In this document: piece after piece, positions 1-10,056 of the stretch | Position numbering within the stretch: position 1 is the first letter of the stretch | How the letters are laid out: the number at the start of each line of letters is the position of its first letter | NCBI GenBank assembly: GCA_017640685.1 | Contig: JAEPQF010000001.1 | Location: 17,015-74,101, forward strand | Direction of reading: 5' to 3' | DNA length: 57,087 nucleotides | DNA from: Hyphomicrobiales bacterium | GTDB lineage: Bacteria; Pseudomonadota; Alphaproteobacteria; Rhizobiales; HXMU1428-3 | The notes under the pieces: generated by a model | Databases searched by the model: none | Told to the model about the DNA's origin: nothing | The model's input: only the letters and a program-made list of their open reading frames with translations | Position numbers and translations under genes: made by a program

Positions 1-2
1 AG

Positions 3-65
3 TTGTTCTTTATTGAGGGAGGTGATGATTTTAGCTTTTCTTCTCGGGAGTTAGCTTGTTTTTAA
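3..65 (+). CDS. 3' end of a truncated upstream CDS (position suggests ftsI/PBP, not provable)
   Basis: Open frame from the window edge, ...LFFIEGGDDFSFSSRELACF*, directly upstream of murE; too short to identify. Confidence 0.25.
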   Translation: MFFIEGGDDFSFSSRELACF

Positions 66-159
66 TGTTCGCTTCGTGCTAAATCCACATTGCTATTAAC
101 CTTTATGTTGTTCATAACGTTATTAGTGGTGTTTGAGATGAGAGGGTGGGGCGGCATAT

Positions 160-1626
160 ATGAAATTATCTGAACTAATTGAAGGGTTTAGTGGGCCTGA
201 TGTTGAGATAACTGGGCTTACGGCTGATAGCCGCGAAGTTGAGAAAGGCTTTCTCTTTGCAGCTTTGCCAGGCGTTGCTGTTGATGGGGCTAAGTTTATT
301 GACCAAGCTCTTTCTCAAGGAGCAGTTGCCGTTTTAACTCATGAAAAATTTAATGGGGCTTTACCCGAGCATATTCCTTTGTTGCTGCAATCAGACCCGC
401 GTCTTGGATTGACCGAATTGGCTGCCCGATTTTATGCGCCGCAACCTGATTTAATTGTTGGGGTGACAGGCACCAATGGGAAAACTTCTGTTGCCAGTTT
501 TGTGCGGCAGATTTGGGAGCAGATTGGTATTGATGGGGCTAGTTTGGGGACGATCGGGGTTGTCTCTAAATTGGGTGAGACAAAACTTGCCCATACAACA
601 CCTGACCCGGTGACCTTGCATAAGGCATTGAAAGAGTTGGCAGATCAAGGTGTTGATCATTTAGCGCTTGAGGCTTCTAGCCATGGGTTGGCGCAGCGCC
701 GGCTTGATGGGGTCAATTTTACTGCGGCAGCTTTTACGAATATAACTCGTGATCATTTGGATTATCATGAGACATTTGAAGCTTATTTTAATGAAAAGAA
801 GCGGCTTTTTTCTGAATTATTGGGTGAGAATGGCATTGCGGTGATTGATGCTGATGCGCCGGGTGCTGGTGGCATTATTGAAGTTTGTGAAGCACGGCAT
901 ATTAATGTGATGACCATTGGTGAAAAGGGGCGTTATTTACATCTTAAAAAATGTGAAATTGATGGGTTTTCGCAAAAATTGACTTTGGTTCATCATCGAG
1001 GCACTTCTGAAATTCATCTTCCGCTTGTTGGAGACTTTCAGGCGAGTAATGTTCTTGTAGCTGCAGCTCTAGTGGCAGCGGGGGGGATTTCTATTCTTGA
1101 GATTTTGCCGGTTTTGGAAAAATTAAAAGGGGCAAAAGGGCGTTTAGAGCTGGTTGGCAGCAAAGAATTTTCAACTGCTGACGGAGGAGCTGTATCAAAA
1201 AAAGCGCCAGTTTTTATAGATTATGCCCACACGCCTGATGCTTTGGAGACAGCGATTGAAGCTTTGCTTCCCTATAAAAAAGGTAAGTTGCATGTTGTCT
1301 TTGGATGCGGCGGTGACCGTGACAAGGGCAAGCGACCAATGATGGGAGAGATTGCGAGCCGTTTGGCTGAGTGTGTTTATGTAACAGATGATAATCCACG
1401 AGGGGAAGATGCTTCTGTCATTCGATCAGAGATTATGGCAGGTGCTTCAGGAGCTGAAGAGATTGGAGATCGGGCTCAAGCTATTCAAACAGCGGTCGCT
1501 GCATTAAGCCCTGGTGATATTTTGCTTGTTGCTGGCAAGGGGCATGAGACGGGGCAAATTGTCGGCTCTGAGATACTTCCCTTTTCTGATCATGAGGCTG
1601 TTGAAGCTGCGCTTCAAGGGAACTGA
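160..1626 (+). CDS. murE: UDP-N-acetylmuramoyl-L-alanyl-D-glutamate--2,6-diaminopimelate ligase
   Basis: Mur ligase ATP motif GVTGTNGKTSVASF, DDNPRGED (DAP-specific), gene order. Confidence 0.96.
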   Translation: MKLSELIEGFSGPDVEITGLTADSREVEKGFLFAALPGVAVDGAKFIDQALSQGAVAVLTHEKFNGALPEHIPLLLQSDPRLGLTELAARFYAPQPDLIVGVTGTNGKTSVASFVRQIWEQIGIDGASLGTIGVVSKLGETKLAHTTPDPVTLHKALKELADQGVDHLALEASSHGLAQRRLDGVNFTAAAFTNITRDHLDYHETFEAYFNEKKRLFSELLGENGIAVIDADAPGAGGIIEVCEARHINVMTIGEKGRYLHLKKCEIDGFSQKLTLVHHRGTSEIHLPLVGDFQASNVLVAAALVAAGGISILEILPVLEKLKGAKGRLELVGSKEFSTADGGAVSKKAPVFIDYAHTPDALETAIEALLPYKKGKLHVVFGCGGDRDKGKRPMMGEIASRLAECVYVTDDNPRGEDASVIRSEIMAGASGAEEIGDRAQAIQTAVAALSPGDILLVAGKGHETGQIVGSEILPFSDHEAVEAALQGN

Positions 1627-1674
1627 TTTGGGCCTTCGGGCATTGTAAAGCAAGCGGGGATTGGATGTAAGTCA

Positions 1675-3138
1675 ATGGAATGTTTATGGACAGTTGGTGA
1701 GATTGCTGAGGCCGTTCGAGGGAATATTCAAGTTCTTGGCGTTGATGCTCAACATGTAGAACTTCAAGGGACTGAAACTCAAGAGATTAACAGTGTTTCA
1801 ATTGATAGTCGGACATTAGACAAAGACGCACTTTACATTGCTATACAAGGAGTTAGTCAGGATGGGCACGCTTTTGTGCGGGCCGCTTTTGAAGCGGGTG
1901 CAAAAGCTTGCTTGGTCTCTCATGATTTTGAATTAGATGCCTCTGAAGTGGCTGATGGCTCTGATGGGCTTCTCATTCGCGTTGAAGATACGTTTAAAGC
2001 TTTGCAAGATTTAGGGATCGTTTCTCGCAAACGTTGCTCTGGTAAAATCATTGCGGTGACGGGAAGTGCTGGCAAGACGGGGACGAAAGAAGCGCTACGT
2101 GTGATGTTTGAAAAGCAAGGTCGCACACATGCATCTGTTAAGTCTTTTAACAATCACTGGGGCGTTCCGCTTACATTAGCGCGGATGCCACGGGACACAG
2201 AATTTGGTGTTTTTGAAGTGGGGATGAACCATGCGGGGGAAATCTCGCCGCTTTCCAAATTCATTCAACCACATATCACTTTGATTACAACTGTGGCGCC
2301 CGCTCATATTGGGCATTTTTCTAATGAAGAAGAAATTGCTGATGCCAAGGCTGAAATTTTTGATGGCTTGGTTGAAGGGGGCGCTTGTCTTTTGCCGGCA
2401 GATAATCGTCATTTTGAGCGACTGAACAAAAGAGCTGAGCAGGCCGAGGTTCAAAATATCTATAGTTTTGGGCACTCTGCAGAGGCGGAAGTTCGATTAA
2501 GTTCTGGTGAGTTTGGGGTGTCGCGAAGTTTTGTTAAAGCTGATTGTTTTGATGAGGCGATTGATTTTGAGATCTCTATCCCAGGTGAGCATATAGCGCT
2601 TAATTTTTTAGGGGCACTTGGGTGTGTGAAATTAGCTGGATGTGATGTGGCTGAAGGGGCAGAAGAGCTTGGCAATTTGGTTGCTCCGCCAGGGCGAGGT
2701 GTGCGTCATCAGCTAAGCTTAAAAGATGATGAGCTAAGCCAAGTTTTGCTGATTGATGAGAGCTATAACGCTAACCCTCCTTCAATGGAAATTGCGCTTA
2801 AAAATTTAAGTGCTTTACAGGATGATACATATTGCCGCCGTATTGCAGTTTTAGGGGATATGTTAGAGCTTGGGAAACATTCTGAAATGTATCACCGTGA
2901 AATTGCACCATTAATTGCTTCACTAGATGTGGATTTGGTTTTTGCCTCTGGTGAAATGATGGAACATATGTTTAATGAGTTACCAGAAGCAAAAAGAGGG
3001 GCATTTGCTTTCAATTCTAAAGATCTTATCGCACCTTTAGAAGAAAGCTTGCAATCTGGTGATGTGTTGATGATAAAAGGGTCACTTGGGAGTGATATGG
3101 GCTCTATCGTCACAGCTTTATGTGAAAAATATAAATAA
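1675..3138 (+). CDS. murF: UDP-N-acetylmuramoyl-tripeptide--D-alanyl-D-alanine ligase
   Basis: GSAGKTGTKE P-loop, DESYNANPPSM motif, follows murE. Confidence 0.95.
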   Translation: MECLWTVGEIAEAVRGNIQVLGVDAQHVELQGTETQEINSVSIDSRTLDKDALYIAIQGVSQDGHAFVRAAFEAGAKACLVSHDFELDASEVADGSDGLLIRVEDTFKALQDLGIVSRKRCSGKIIAVTGSAGKTGTKEALRVMFEKQGRTHASVKSFNNHWGVPLTLARMPRDTEFGVFEVGMNHAGEISPLSKFIQPHITLITTVAPAHIGHFSNEEEIADAKAEIFDGLVEGGACLLPADNRHFERLNKRAEQAEVQNIYSFGHSAEAEVRLSSGEFGVSRSFVKADCFDEAIDFEISIPGEHIALNFLGALGCVKLAGCDVAEGAEELGNLVAPPGRGVRHQLSLKDDELSQVLLIDESYNANPPSMEIALKNLSALQDDTYCRRIAVLGDMLELGKHSEMYHREIAPLIASLDVDLVFASGEMMEHMFNELPEAKRGAFAFNSKDLIAPLEESLQSGDVLMIKGSLGSDMGSIVTALCEKYK

Positions 3139-3176
3139 TAAACCGTAAAATACTCAATGAATGAGGGAACTATTCG

Positions 3177-4265
3177 ATGTTATATGAGTTGGTGAGCTTT
3201 TCAGACCAGTTTGGCGCGTTTAACGTTTTTCGTTATATTACCTTCCGTACTGGCGGGGCCATCATGACGGCGCTTTTGTTTGTGTTTTTGTTTGGGCCGA
3301 GTTTAATTAAAAATTTGCGTGTGCGTCAGGGCAAGGGACAACCTATTCGTGAAGACGGGCCGCAGCGCCACATTTTGGAAAAACAAGGCACGCCGACCAT
3401 GGGCGGTTTGATGATTTTGGCGGCCGTTTTTGTTTCTACAATTCTTTGGGGCAATTTACGTAACCCTTACGTTTGGGTTGTTTTATTTGTGACGCTCTCT
3501 TATGGGCTCATTGGTGGCTATGATGACTATTTGAAAGTGGCTAAGCGCACAACAGATGGGTTTTCAGGGCGAGTTAGATTAGGCTTAGAATTGCTTATTG
3601 CTGCTCTTGCTTGCACAATTTTCATGTCGTTTGGTAAAGAGCCTTTTTCAACAGCAATTACGGTGCCGTTTTTCAAAGATATTTTGATCAATTTTGGATC
3701 AGTATTTTTTATTTGCTTTGGTGCTATGGTTATAGCTGGCGCTGGTAATGCGGTTAATTTAACCGATGGACTTGATGGTTTGGCGATTGTGCCCGTGATG
3801 ATTGCGTCTGCAACTTTTGGTGTGATTGCTTATTTGGTGGGACACGCGACTTTTTCGGATTATTTGCAAATTCATTTTGTGCCAGGTACCAGTGAGTTAA
3901 TGGTGCTTTGTGGGGCGCTTGTTGGCTCTGGTCTTGGCTTCTTGTGGTTTAATGCGCCGCCTGCCATGATTTTCATGGGGGATACAGGCTCATTGGCACT
4001 GGGCGGAGCGCTAGGGGCCATTGCTGTTGCCGTGAAGCATGAGCTGGTGCTTGGTATTGTTGGTGGTTTGTTTGTTTTAGAGGCCGTTTCTGTGATTGTG
4101 CAGGTGGCTTCATTTAAACTTACTGGCAAGAGGGTGTTTCGAATGGCGCCATTGCACCATCATTATGAGCAAAAGGGATGGGCGGAACCAACGATTGTGG
4201 TTCGCTTTTGGATTATCGCGGTGGTGCTTGCGCTTATTGGGCTTAGCACTTTGAAATTGCGTTAA
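3177..4265 (+). CDS. mraY: Phospho-N-acetylmuramoyl-pentapeptide-transferase
   Basis: [25 protein letters not shown] motifs; polytopic. Confidence 0.97.
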   Translation: MLYELVSFSDQFGAFNVFRYITFRTGGAIMTALLFVFLFGPSLIKNLRVRQGKGQPIREDGPQRHILEKQGTPTMGGLMILAAVFVSTILWGNLRNPYVWVVLFVTLSYGLIGGYDDYLKVAKRTTDGFSGRVRLGLELLIAALACTIFMSFGKEPFSTAITVPFFKDILINFGSVFFICFGAMVIAGAGNAVNLTDGLDGLAIVPVMIASATFGVIAYLVGHATFSDYLQIHFVPGTSELMVLCGALVGSGLGFLWFNAPPAMIFMGDTGSLALGGALGAIAVAVKHELVLGIVGGLFVLEAVSVIVQVASFKLTGKRVFRMAPLHHHYEQKGWAEPTIVVRFWIIAVVLALIGLSTLKLR

Positions 4266-4283
4266 TTTAATAAAAGCTTTTTT

Positions 4284-4324
4284 AAGCGAGTAATGTGAGA
4301 GGAAAAAACATTACTCGCTTTTTG
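4284..4324 (+). terminator. Strong hairpin AAGCGAGTAATGT-N11-ACATTACTCGCTT plus T-run between mraY and murD
   Basis: 13-bp perfect stem followed by TTTTT. Confidence 0.85.
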
Positions 4325-4375
4325 TTTATGTACTTAGAGTATTAATGACTAAAACTATGACTAGGTGCTTCGGCT

Positions 4376-5857
4376 ATGATTCCCATTACAGTTTATAAAG
4401 ATAAAAATGTCGCATTGTTTGGGTTGGGTATTACTGGTTTAAGCGCGGCTGGGGCTTTAAAGGTTGGAGGCGCCAATGTTGTTGTGTGGGATGAGAACCA
4501 AAGTCGTTGTGAGACAGCGTCAGATGCAGGGTTTGATGTTGTTGATCTAAATGAGGCTGATTGGTCTCAATTTGATGCTTTGTTATTGTCGCCCGGCGTT
4601 CCGCTTACTCATCCTGAACCTCATTGGACTGTTAAAAAAGCGCAGGCAGCTGATGTTCCCATCATTGGTGATACAGAGTTGTTTTTTGAAGAGTTTTTGC
4701 ATCGCGGTGAGCGTGACCGAGTTTTAGTCATTACTGGAACGAATGGGAAATCAACAACCACGGCTCTTACCACTCATATTTTGAAAGAAGCTGGTGAAAC
4801 GGCTGTTATGGGGGGGAATATTGGGCTTGGTGTTTTAGATATGCCTGATTTTGCTGCTTCAGAGAGTGAAGATGGCAAGATTTATGTTTTAGAGCTTTCT
4901 TCTTATCAAATAGATTTAACGCCTTCTCTTTGCCCAACTGCTGCGGGGTTGTTGAATATTTCCCCTGATCATATTGACCGTCATGGAACAGTTGAGAATT
5001 ATGCTAATGTGAAGGCTAAAATATTTGCGAACTTAGAAAAAGAAAACCTTGCGGTCATTTCTTTTGATGATTTCTATTGCCAACAAATTGCGCTGAATTT
5101 ATCGACCAAAAGTGAAGTGCTTTTTGTGAGCTCGACACCTTCAATTGAAAATGGTGTGGTCATTGAAGAGAGCGGTTTTTCAATAGTCAAAGATACTGAA
5201 GTTGTGCGCCAAGTTGATTTGAGAAGTGCGCCGCATTTGCGTGGTAAACATAATATGCAAAACGCAGCGTTTGCAGTTTTACTTGCGCTGAAAGTTTCGG
5301 GTGATTTTGAAGGTTTGCTTAAGGGATTGATTAGTTTTCCTGGTCTTGATCATCGTATGCAACAAGTTGCGACTTTAACGAGAAGTTCTGAAGCTCAAAA
5401 TTTAGAGCGGCGGCTATTGTTTGTAAATGATAGTAAGGCAACGAATGCCGAAGCTAGCGAACAAGCTTTGAAAAGTTTTAATGAGATTTACTGGATTGCG
5501 GGTGGTGTTGCAAAAGAGGGCGGTATTAATGGGCTTGCGTCTCATATGAAAGGTGTTCGTCATGCATGTTTAATTGGCGAAGCTGCTAAAGAGTTTTCGA
5601 AAACTCTTGATGAAGTTGGTGTGCCTTATGATGTTTGTGTGGACATGGAGCGGGCTGTGAAAAAGGCGGTTGAAGTGGCATTGGGGAATGCGGCAAGTGG
5701 CACTGATACCACTGGCACTGGTTCTGAGGCGGCTATTTTACTTTCTCCTGCTGCTGCAAGTTTTGATCAATATCCTAATTTTGAAATTCGTGGTGATGCG
5801 TTTAAAGATATTGTTCGATCAATTGATGGTGTTTCCATGGGTGAAACACTTGTTTGA
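4376..5857 (+). CDS. murD: UDP-N-acetylmuramoylalanine--D-glutamate ligase
   Basis: VITGTNGKSTTTALT, NDSKATNAEA motifs; gene order. Confidence 0.95.
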   Translation: MIPITVYKDKNVALFGLGITGLSAAGALKVGGANVVVWDENQSRCETASDAGFDVVDLNEADWSQFDALLLSPGVPLTHPEPHWTVKKAQAADVPIIGDTELFFEEFLHRGERDRVLVITGTNGKSTTTALTTHILKEAGETAVMGGNIGLGVLDMPDFAASESEDGKIYVLELSSYQIDLTPSLCPTAAGLLNISPDHIDRHGTVENYANVKAKIFANLEKENLAVISFDDFYCQQIALNLSTKSEVLFVSSTPSIENGVVIEESGFSIVKDTEVVRQVDLRSAPHLRGKHNMQNAAFAVLLALKVSGDFEGLLKGLISFPGLDHRMQQVATLTRSSEAQNLERRLLFVNDSKATNAEASEQALKSFNEIYWIAGGVAKEGGINGLASHMKGVRHACLIGEAAKEFSKTLDEVGVPYDVCVDMERAVKKAVEVALGNAASGTDTTGTGSEAAILLSPAAASFDQYPNFEIRGDAFKDIVRSIDGVSMGETLV

Positions 5858-5876
5858 ATTTAAAGAGGCTTGATTT

Positions 5877-7001
5877 ATGGTTTTGTCACGATCCGAGCGG
5901 AGCCATTTAACTGAATGGTGGTTTACTGTCGACCGGACAGTGCTTGGACTGGCTTTGTTATTATTGGCGGTTGGCATTGTGATGTTGCTTTCTGCAAGCC
6001 CGCCTGTTGCCATGCGAAAAGATTTGCCGCATTTTTTCTTTGTTCAAAAGCAACTGATATTTGCCGTTTTTGGTTCTCTTATTTTATTTGCTGTTTCAAT
6101 TCTTAATCCATCTAATATTAGGCGTCTTGCGTTAGCGCTTTTTGTCTTATCGCTCATTTCTATGGTTGGGATTTTGTTGTTTTGCCCGGAGATTAACGGG
6201 GCACAGCGCTGGATTAGGCTTTCTGGTGTTTCCATTCAACCTTCAGAAATTTTAAAACCAGCTTTTATTGTTTTAACAGCGTGGGCTTTTTCTGAAGGGG
6301 TGAAGAGAAGCGATGTGCCCGCTCATGGGGTGGCGATAGGGTTTTATGTTGTCTCTGCTTGTCTTTTGATTTTACAACCTGATTTTGGTCAAACGCTCCT
6401 TTTAACTGCGACTTGGGTTGGTATGTTCTTTCTTGCTGGATTGGCTTGGGGGTGGGTGATGTTTTTCTTCTTAGCTGGTGTTGGAGCGTTGTTTCTTGGG
6501 TATCAATTTTTACCACATGTCACCGCGCGGATTGACCATTTTCTTGACCCATCTGGTGAGAATTATCAAATAGCTCGTGCTTTGGAGGCGTTTCGCCAAG
6601 CTGGTTGGTTTGGTCGGGGGCCAGGTGAGGGAAGTTTAGCAGAGCAATTTTTACCCGATGCGCATAATGATTTTATTTTTGCGGCGATTGCCGATGAGTT
6701 TGGCGTGCTAGCTTGTATTTTTTTGTTGATGATTTATGCAGGGATTGTGTTTCTTTCTCTTAATCGGGCAAAGGAAATGAAGGATCCCTTTGTTCGTTTT
6801 TCTGTTTCTGGGCTGATGCTTCTTTTTGCGCTACAAACTTCAATTAATATGAGTGTGAATTTAGGCCTTATTCCAGCCAAGGGCATGACTTTGCCGTTTA
6901 TCTCCTATGGCGGGACATCTTTGATTGGGACGGCTCTTTTGCTGGGGATGACACTTGCGTTAACGCGGCGGCATCCGTTAAGTACGTCTCGCAGATTGTG
7001 A
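5877..7001 (+). CDS. ftsW: Lipid II polymerase / SEDS protein FtsW
   Basis: Polytopic SEDS family, GPGEGSLAEQFLPDAHNDFIFA, SYGGTSLIG. Confidence 0.95.
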   Translation: MVLSRSERSHLTEWWFTVDRTVLGLALLLLAVGIVMLLSASPPVAMRKDLPHFFFVQKQLIFAVFGSLILFAVSILNPSNIRRLALALFVLSLISMVGILLFCPEINGAQRWIRLSGVSIQPSEILKPAFIVLTAWAFSEGVKRSDVPAHGVAIGFYVVSACLLILQPDFGQTLLLTATWVGMFFLAGLAWGWVMFFFLAGVGALFLGYQFLPHVTARIDHFLDPSGENYQIARALEAFRQAGWFGRGPGEGSLAEQFLPDAHNDFIFAAIADEFGVLACIFLLMIYAGIVFLSLNRAKEMKDPFVRFSVSGLMLLFALQTSINMSVNLGLIPAKGMTLPFISYGGTSLIGTALLLGMTLALTRRHPLSTSRRL

Positions 7002-7097
7002 TGCTTTGAGCGCGACATAATGAGAAAAATTTAATCATTTGTTTTTGTGAGTTTGATTTTTAGATTTTAGGTTTTGGCACATAAGGGTTTTTGAGTT

Positions 7098-8207
7098 ATG
7101 GCAAAAAAAAGGGTTTTGTTGGCAGCTGGTGGTACTGGTGGGCATTTGTTCCCCGCGTTTGCTTTAACTGAAGAATTGAAACGACGTGATGTTGAGGTAC
7201 ACATCGTCACCGATGAGCGGGTTGATGTTATGGCTGGTAATAGTCCGGCTGATGAAATGCATGTGGTGCCCTCTGCCACAATGAAGGGGAAAAACCCAAT
7301 AGCACTTATGAAAACAGCGCTTACCCTTGGGCGTGGTGTTATGGCGGCGCGGCGTTTGCTTAAAAAAATCAATCCTGATTTTGTGCTTGGATTTGGGGGG
7401 TACCCGACATTTCCACCATTAATTGCAGCGGGTCAATTGGGAATTAAAACGGGGCTTCATGATCAGAACGCAGTGATGGGGCGGGCCAATAAGATGTTGG
7501 CCAACAGAGTTGATGTGATTGGCACTTCATTTCCGGATGTGAAATATCTACCTGAGGGGGCAAAAAATAAGGTTCGATTAACGGGGAACCCTGTTCGCGA
7601 TAAGGTTTTAGCTGTTCAAGATGTTGCATATCCCGCTTTAGATGCTAGAGCCTTGGCTGAAGGGGCGCAAAAATTTAAAATCTTAATTTTTGGAGGGAGC
7701 CAGGGAGCGCGTTTTTTCTCTGACTTTTTCCCAGCTGCCTTTGCTGAACTTGAAGAGGAAGTTCGGTCTAAGCTTTCTATTGTGCAACAATGCCGAACCG
7801 AAGATTTAGACCGTGTGAGTGCGCTTTACGAATATTCAGGGATCGAGGCAAAATGTGAGGCTTTTTTCGAGGATTTACCGCGTGAAATGAGCGAATCTCA
7901 CCTGGTTATTTCACGATCTGGTGCATCTACAGTGGCAGAATTGGCAGTTTGTGGGCGTCCTGCCATAATGGTGCCGCTTCCGCATGCGTTGGATAATGAC
8001 CAGCTTTTAAACGCGAAAATGCTTGAAAATGCTGGTGCAGGTTGGATTTTAGAGCAAAAAAACATCACAATGGCTGGGTTTCATAAGCAATTGTTAGGGT
8101 TTTTAGATGATCCACAGAGCTTGAAAAATGCTGCGAATGCTGCCAAATCGGTGGGGAATGCAGATGCGGTGGTAAAATTGGCTGATTTAGTGCTTGAATC
8201 AGTTTAG
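7098..8207 (+). CDS. murG: UDP-GlcNAc:lipid I GlcNAc transferase
   Basis: AAGGTGGHLFPA, HDQNAVMGRANKML, SRSGASTVAEL. Confidence 0.96.
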   Translation: MAKKRVLLAAGGTGGHLFPAFALTEELKRRDVEVHIVTDERVDVMAGNSPADEMHVVPSATMKGKNPIALMKTALTLGRGVMAARRLLKKINPDFVLGFGGYPTFPPLIAAGQLGIKTGLHDQNAVMGRANKMLANRVDVIGTSFPDVKYLPEGAKNKVRLTGNPVRDKVLAVQDVAYPALDARALAEGAQKFKILIFGGSQGARFFSDFFPAAFAELEEEVRSKLSIVQQCRTEDLDRVSALYEYSGIEAKCEAFFEDLPREMSESHLVISRSGASTVAELAVCGRPAIMVPLPHALDNDQLLNAKMLENAGAGWILEQKNITMAGFHKQLLGFLDDPQSLKNAANAAKSVGNADAVVKLADLVLESV

Positions 8208-8218
8208 GGTCTAGACCC
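8207..8218. repeat. Perfect palindrome GGGTCTAGACCC overlapping the murG stop codon (second copy at 27703)
   Basis: Read directly; followed by TAGTTTTTT. Confidence 0.7.
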
Positions 8219-8343
8219 TAGTTTTTTGTTGCTCGTTATGTTGCTTTATAGATTAAGTTTTTGTTTGTATTTATGGTGCCGCACGACTAGACCTAATGAG
8301 TTAACAATATAGAGTTTTTTGTTTGCGCTTTAGATGCACTTTT

Positions 8344-8387
8344 AGATGTGGCTTTAGTTTCCCACCAGAAACCGCCACAAAGCATCT
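8344..8387 (+). repeat. Asymmetric-bulge hairpin repeat: GTGGC-TTTA-GTTTC-CCACCA-GAAAC-C-GCCAC with extra outer AGAT/ATCT pairing
   Basis: Manual fold; same architecture at 8401, 18825, 24721, 27630, 55746, 55807. Confidence 0.7.
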
Positions 8388-8400
8388 GAGTTTTTTAGTT

Positions 8401-8430
8401 GCGCTTTAGATGCCCACAAAGCATCCGCGC
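8401..8430 (+). repeat. Asymmetric-bulge hairpin repeat: GCGC-TTTA-GATGC-CCACAAA-GCATC-CGCGC
   Basis: Manual fold; same bulge and loop as the other copies, different stems. Confidence 0.7.
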
Positions 8431-8448
8431 TATATTGAGGGATTTTAT

Positions 8449-9870
8449 ATGCGACTGCCTTTGGATATTGGCTCTTTACATTTTGTTGGCATGGGTGGCA
8501 TTGGCATGAGTGCCATTGCAGAGATTTTGCTGAGCATGGGGTATCAGGTTCAAGGTAGTGACATGAACAGAAATGCGAATGTTGAGCGTTTGATCTCTAA
8601 GGGGGCGAAAGCTTTTATTGGCCATGAAGCCAGGAACGTTGAAGGAGCGTCTGTTGTTGTTGTTTCTTCTGCGATTAAACATGATAATCCTGAACTTGTT
8701 GCGGCGAGACAAGCTGGAATACCAGTTGTTTTGCGCGCGGAAATGCTTGCTGAGCTAATGCGGCTTAAATCTTCAATTGCGGTAGCTGGCACACACGGCA
8801 AGACCACGACAACGTCTTTGATTTCAACGGTGCTTTGCGCTGGGCAAATTGACCCAACTGTGATTAATGGCGGGATTATTGAAGCATTTGGTTCAAATGC
8901 TCGCATTGGTCAAGGAGAGTGGCTGGTTGCTGAAGCTGATGAATCTGATGGCAGCTTTTTAAAACTCCCGGCTCAAGTTGGCATTATAACCAATATAGAC
9001 CCTGAACATATGGAGCATTATGGGGACTTTGATGGGGTTAAAGCAGCGTTTAAACAATTTGCTCTGCAAATTCCTTTTTATGGGTTTACCCTCGCCGGCA
9101 TTGACCACCCTGTTGTAAAAACATTGGTTGATGACCTGCAAAGTGATGAGAGTTTAACCTCTAAAAAAATTCTTACCTATGGCTCAGTTGCAGGTGCTGA
9201 TATTCACCTTGTGAATTGTGTGCCTGGTTCTGGTGAGCTTTCATTTGATCTTGAATTTTCAGACAATATGCGTGGTGGCTCTCAAACCGTAACCGGCTTC
9301 AAATTGCCAATGCCGGGGCATTATAATGCTTTGAATGCGGCAGTTGCTGTAGCGGTGGCTCATGAAATTGGCGTTGAAATTTCAGATATTCGTGATGGGC
9401 TTGCTGGGTTTTCTGGTGTGAAGCGCCGCTTTACACATGTCGGATCAGTGCAAAATTTTGATCTCTATGATGATTATGCACACCATCCGGTGGAGATTAA
9501 TTCTGTTCTTGGGGCATCAAAATCTTCAACCAGTGGGCGGGTGATTGCGATTATGCAGCCGCATCGTTATTCACGGTTGCAGTGTCATTTTGATGAGTTC
9601 AAAGAATGTTTTGATGATGCCGATATAGTCATTATGGCGCCGGTGTTTGCAGCCGGAGAAGACCCGCTTGAAGGATTTGATCATCAAACTTTGGGGGCAG
9701 GTGTTGCAGCGCGGGGGAATGATGTTCGTTATGTTCACCACTCGAGTGAATTAGCACCCATGTTGAGTGAAATTGCAAAGCCTGGTGATCTTATCATTGG
9801 TTTAGGTGCTGGGAGCATTTCTAGCTGGATGCATAATTTACCGAATGAGCTTAAGGAAGTTGCGGCTTAA
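8449..9870 (+). CDS. murC: UDP-N-acetylmuramate--L-alanine ligase
   Basis: HFVGMGGIGMSAIAEIL, AGTHGKTTTTSL; start placed at ATG 8449 (SD GAGGG) because the longer ORF runs through the 8401 hairpin. Confidence 0.95.
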   Translation: MRLPLDIGSLHFVGMGGIGMSAIAEILLSMGYQVQGSDMNRNANVERLISKGAKAFIGHEARNVEGASVVVVSSAIKHDNPELVAARQAGIPVVLRAEMLAELMRLKSSIAVAGTHGKTTTTSLISTVLCAGQIDPTVINGGIIEAFGSNARIGQGEWLVAEADESDGSFLKLPAQVGIITNIDPEHMEHYGDFDGVKAAFKQFALQIPFYGFTLAGIDHPVVKTLVDDLQSDESLTSKKILTYGSVAGADIHLVNCVPGSGELSFDLEFSDNMRGGSQTVTGFKLPMPGHYNALNAAVAVAVAHEIGVEISDIRDGLAGFSGVKRRFTHVGSVQNFDLYDDYAHHPVEINSVLGASKSSTSGRVIAIMQPHRYSRLQCHFDEFKECFDDADIVIMAPVFAAGEDPLEGFDHQTLGAGVAARGNDVRYVHHSSELAPMLSEIAKPGDLIIGLGAGSISSWMHNLPNELKEVAA

Positions 9871-10014
9871 GCGCTTAGCTTGAGGATTTGTTATTTTGCG
9901 TTCTATTTTTATTAATTTGATTTCTGTCATTGTTCTTAGTGTCTTAGTTCTATTCAGTGTTTAATTCAGTTTGATTATCAAAGATTTTATATTGTTTGGA
10001 TTGTTATATTTTTT

Positions 10015-10038
10015 GTGATCATTTTTCTAAATGATCAC
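10015..10038. promoter_or_regulatory. 24-nt perfect hairpin GTGATCATTT-TTCT-AAATGATCAC just upstream of the murB SD
   Basis: 10-bp stem, 10 nt before GGAG (10049). Confidence 0.6.
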
Positions 10039-10056
10039 TTTCCGATTTGGAGATTT

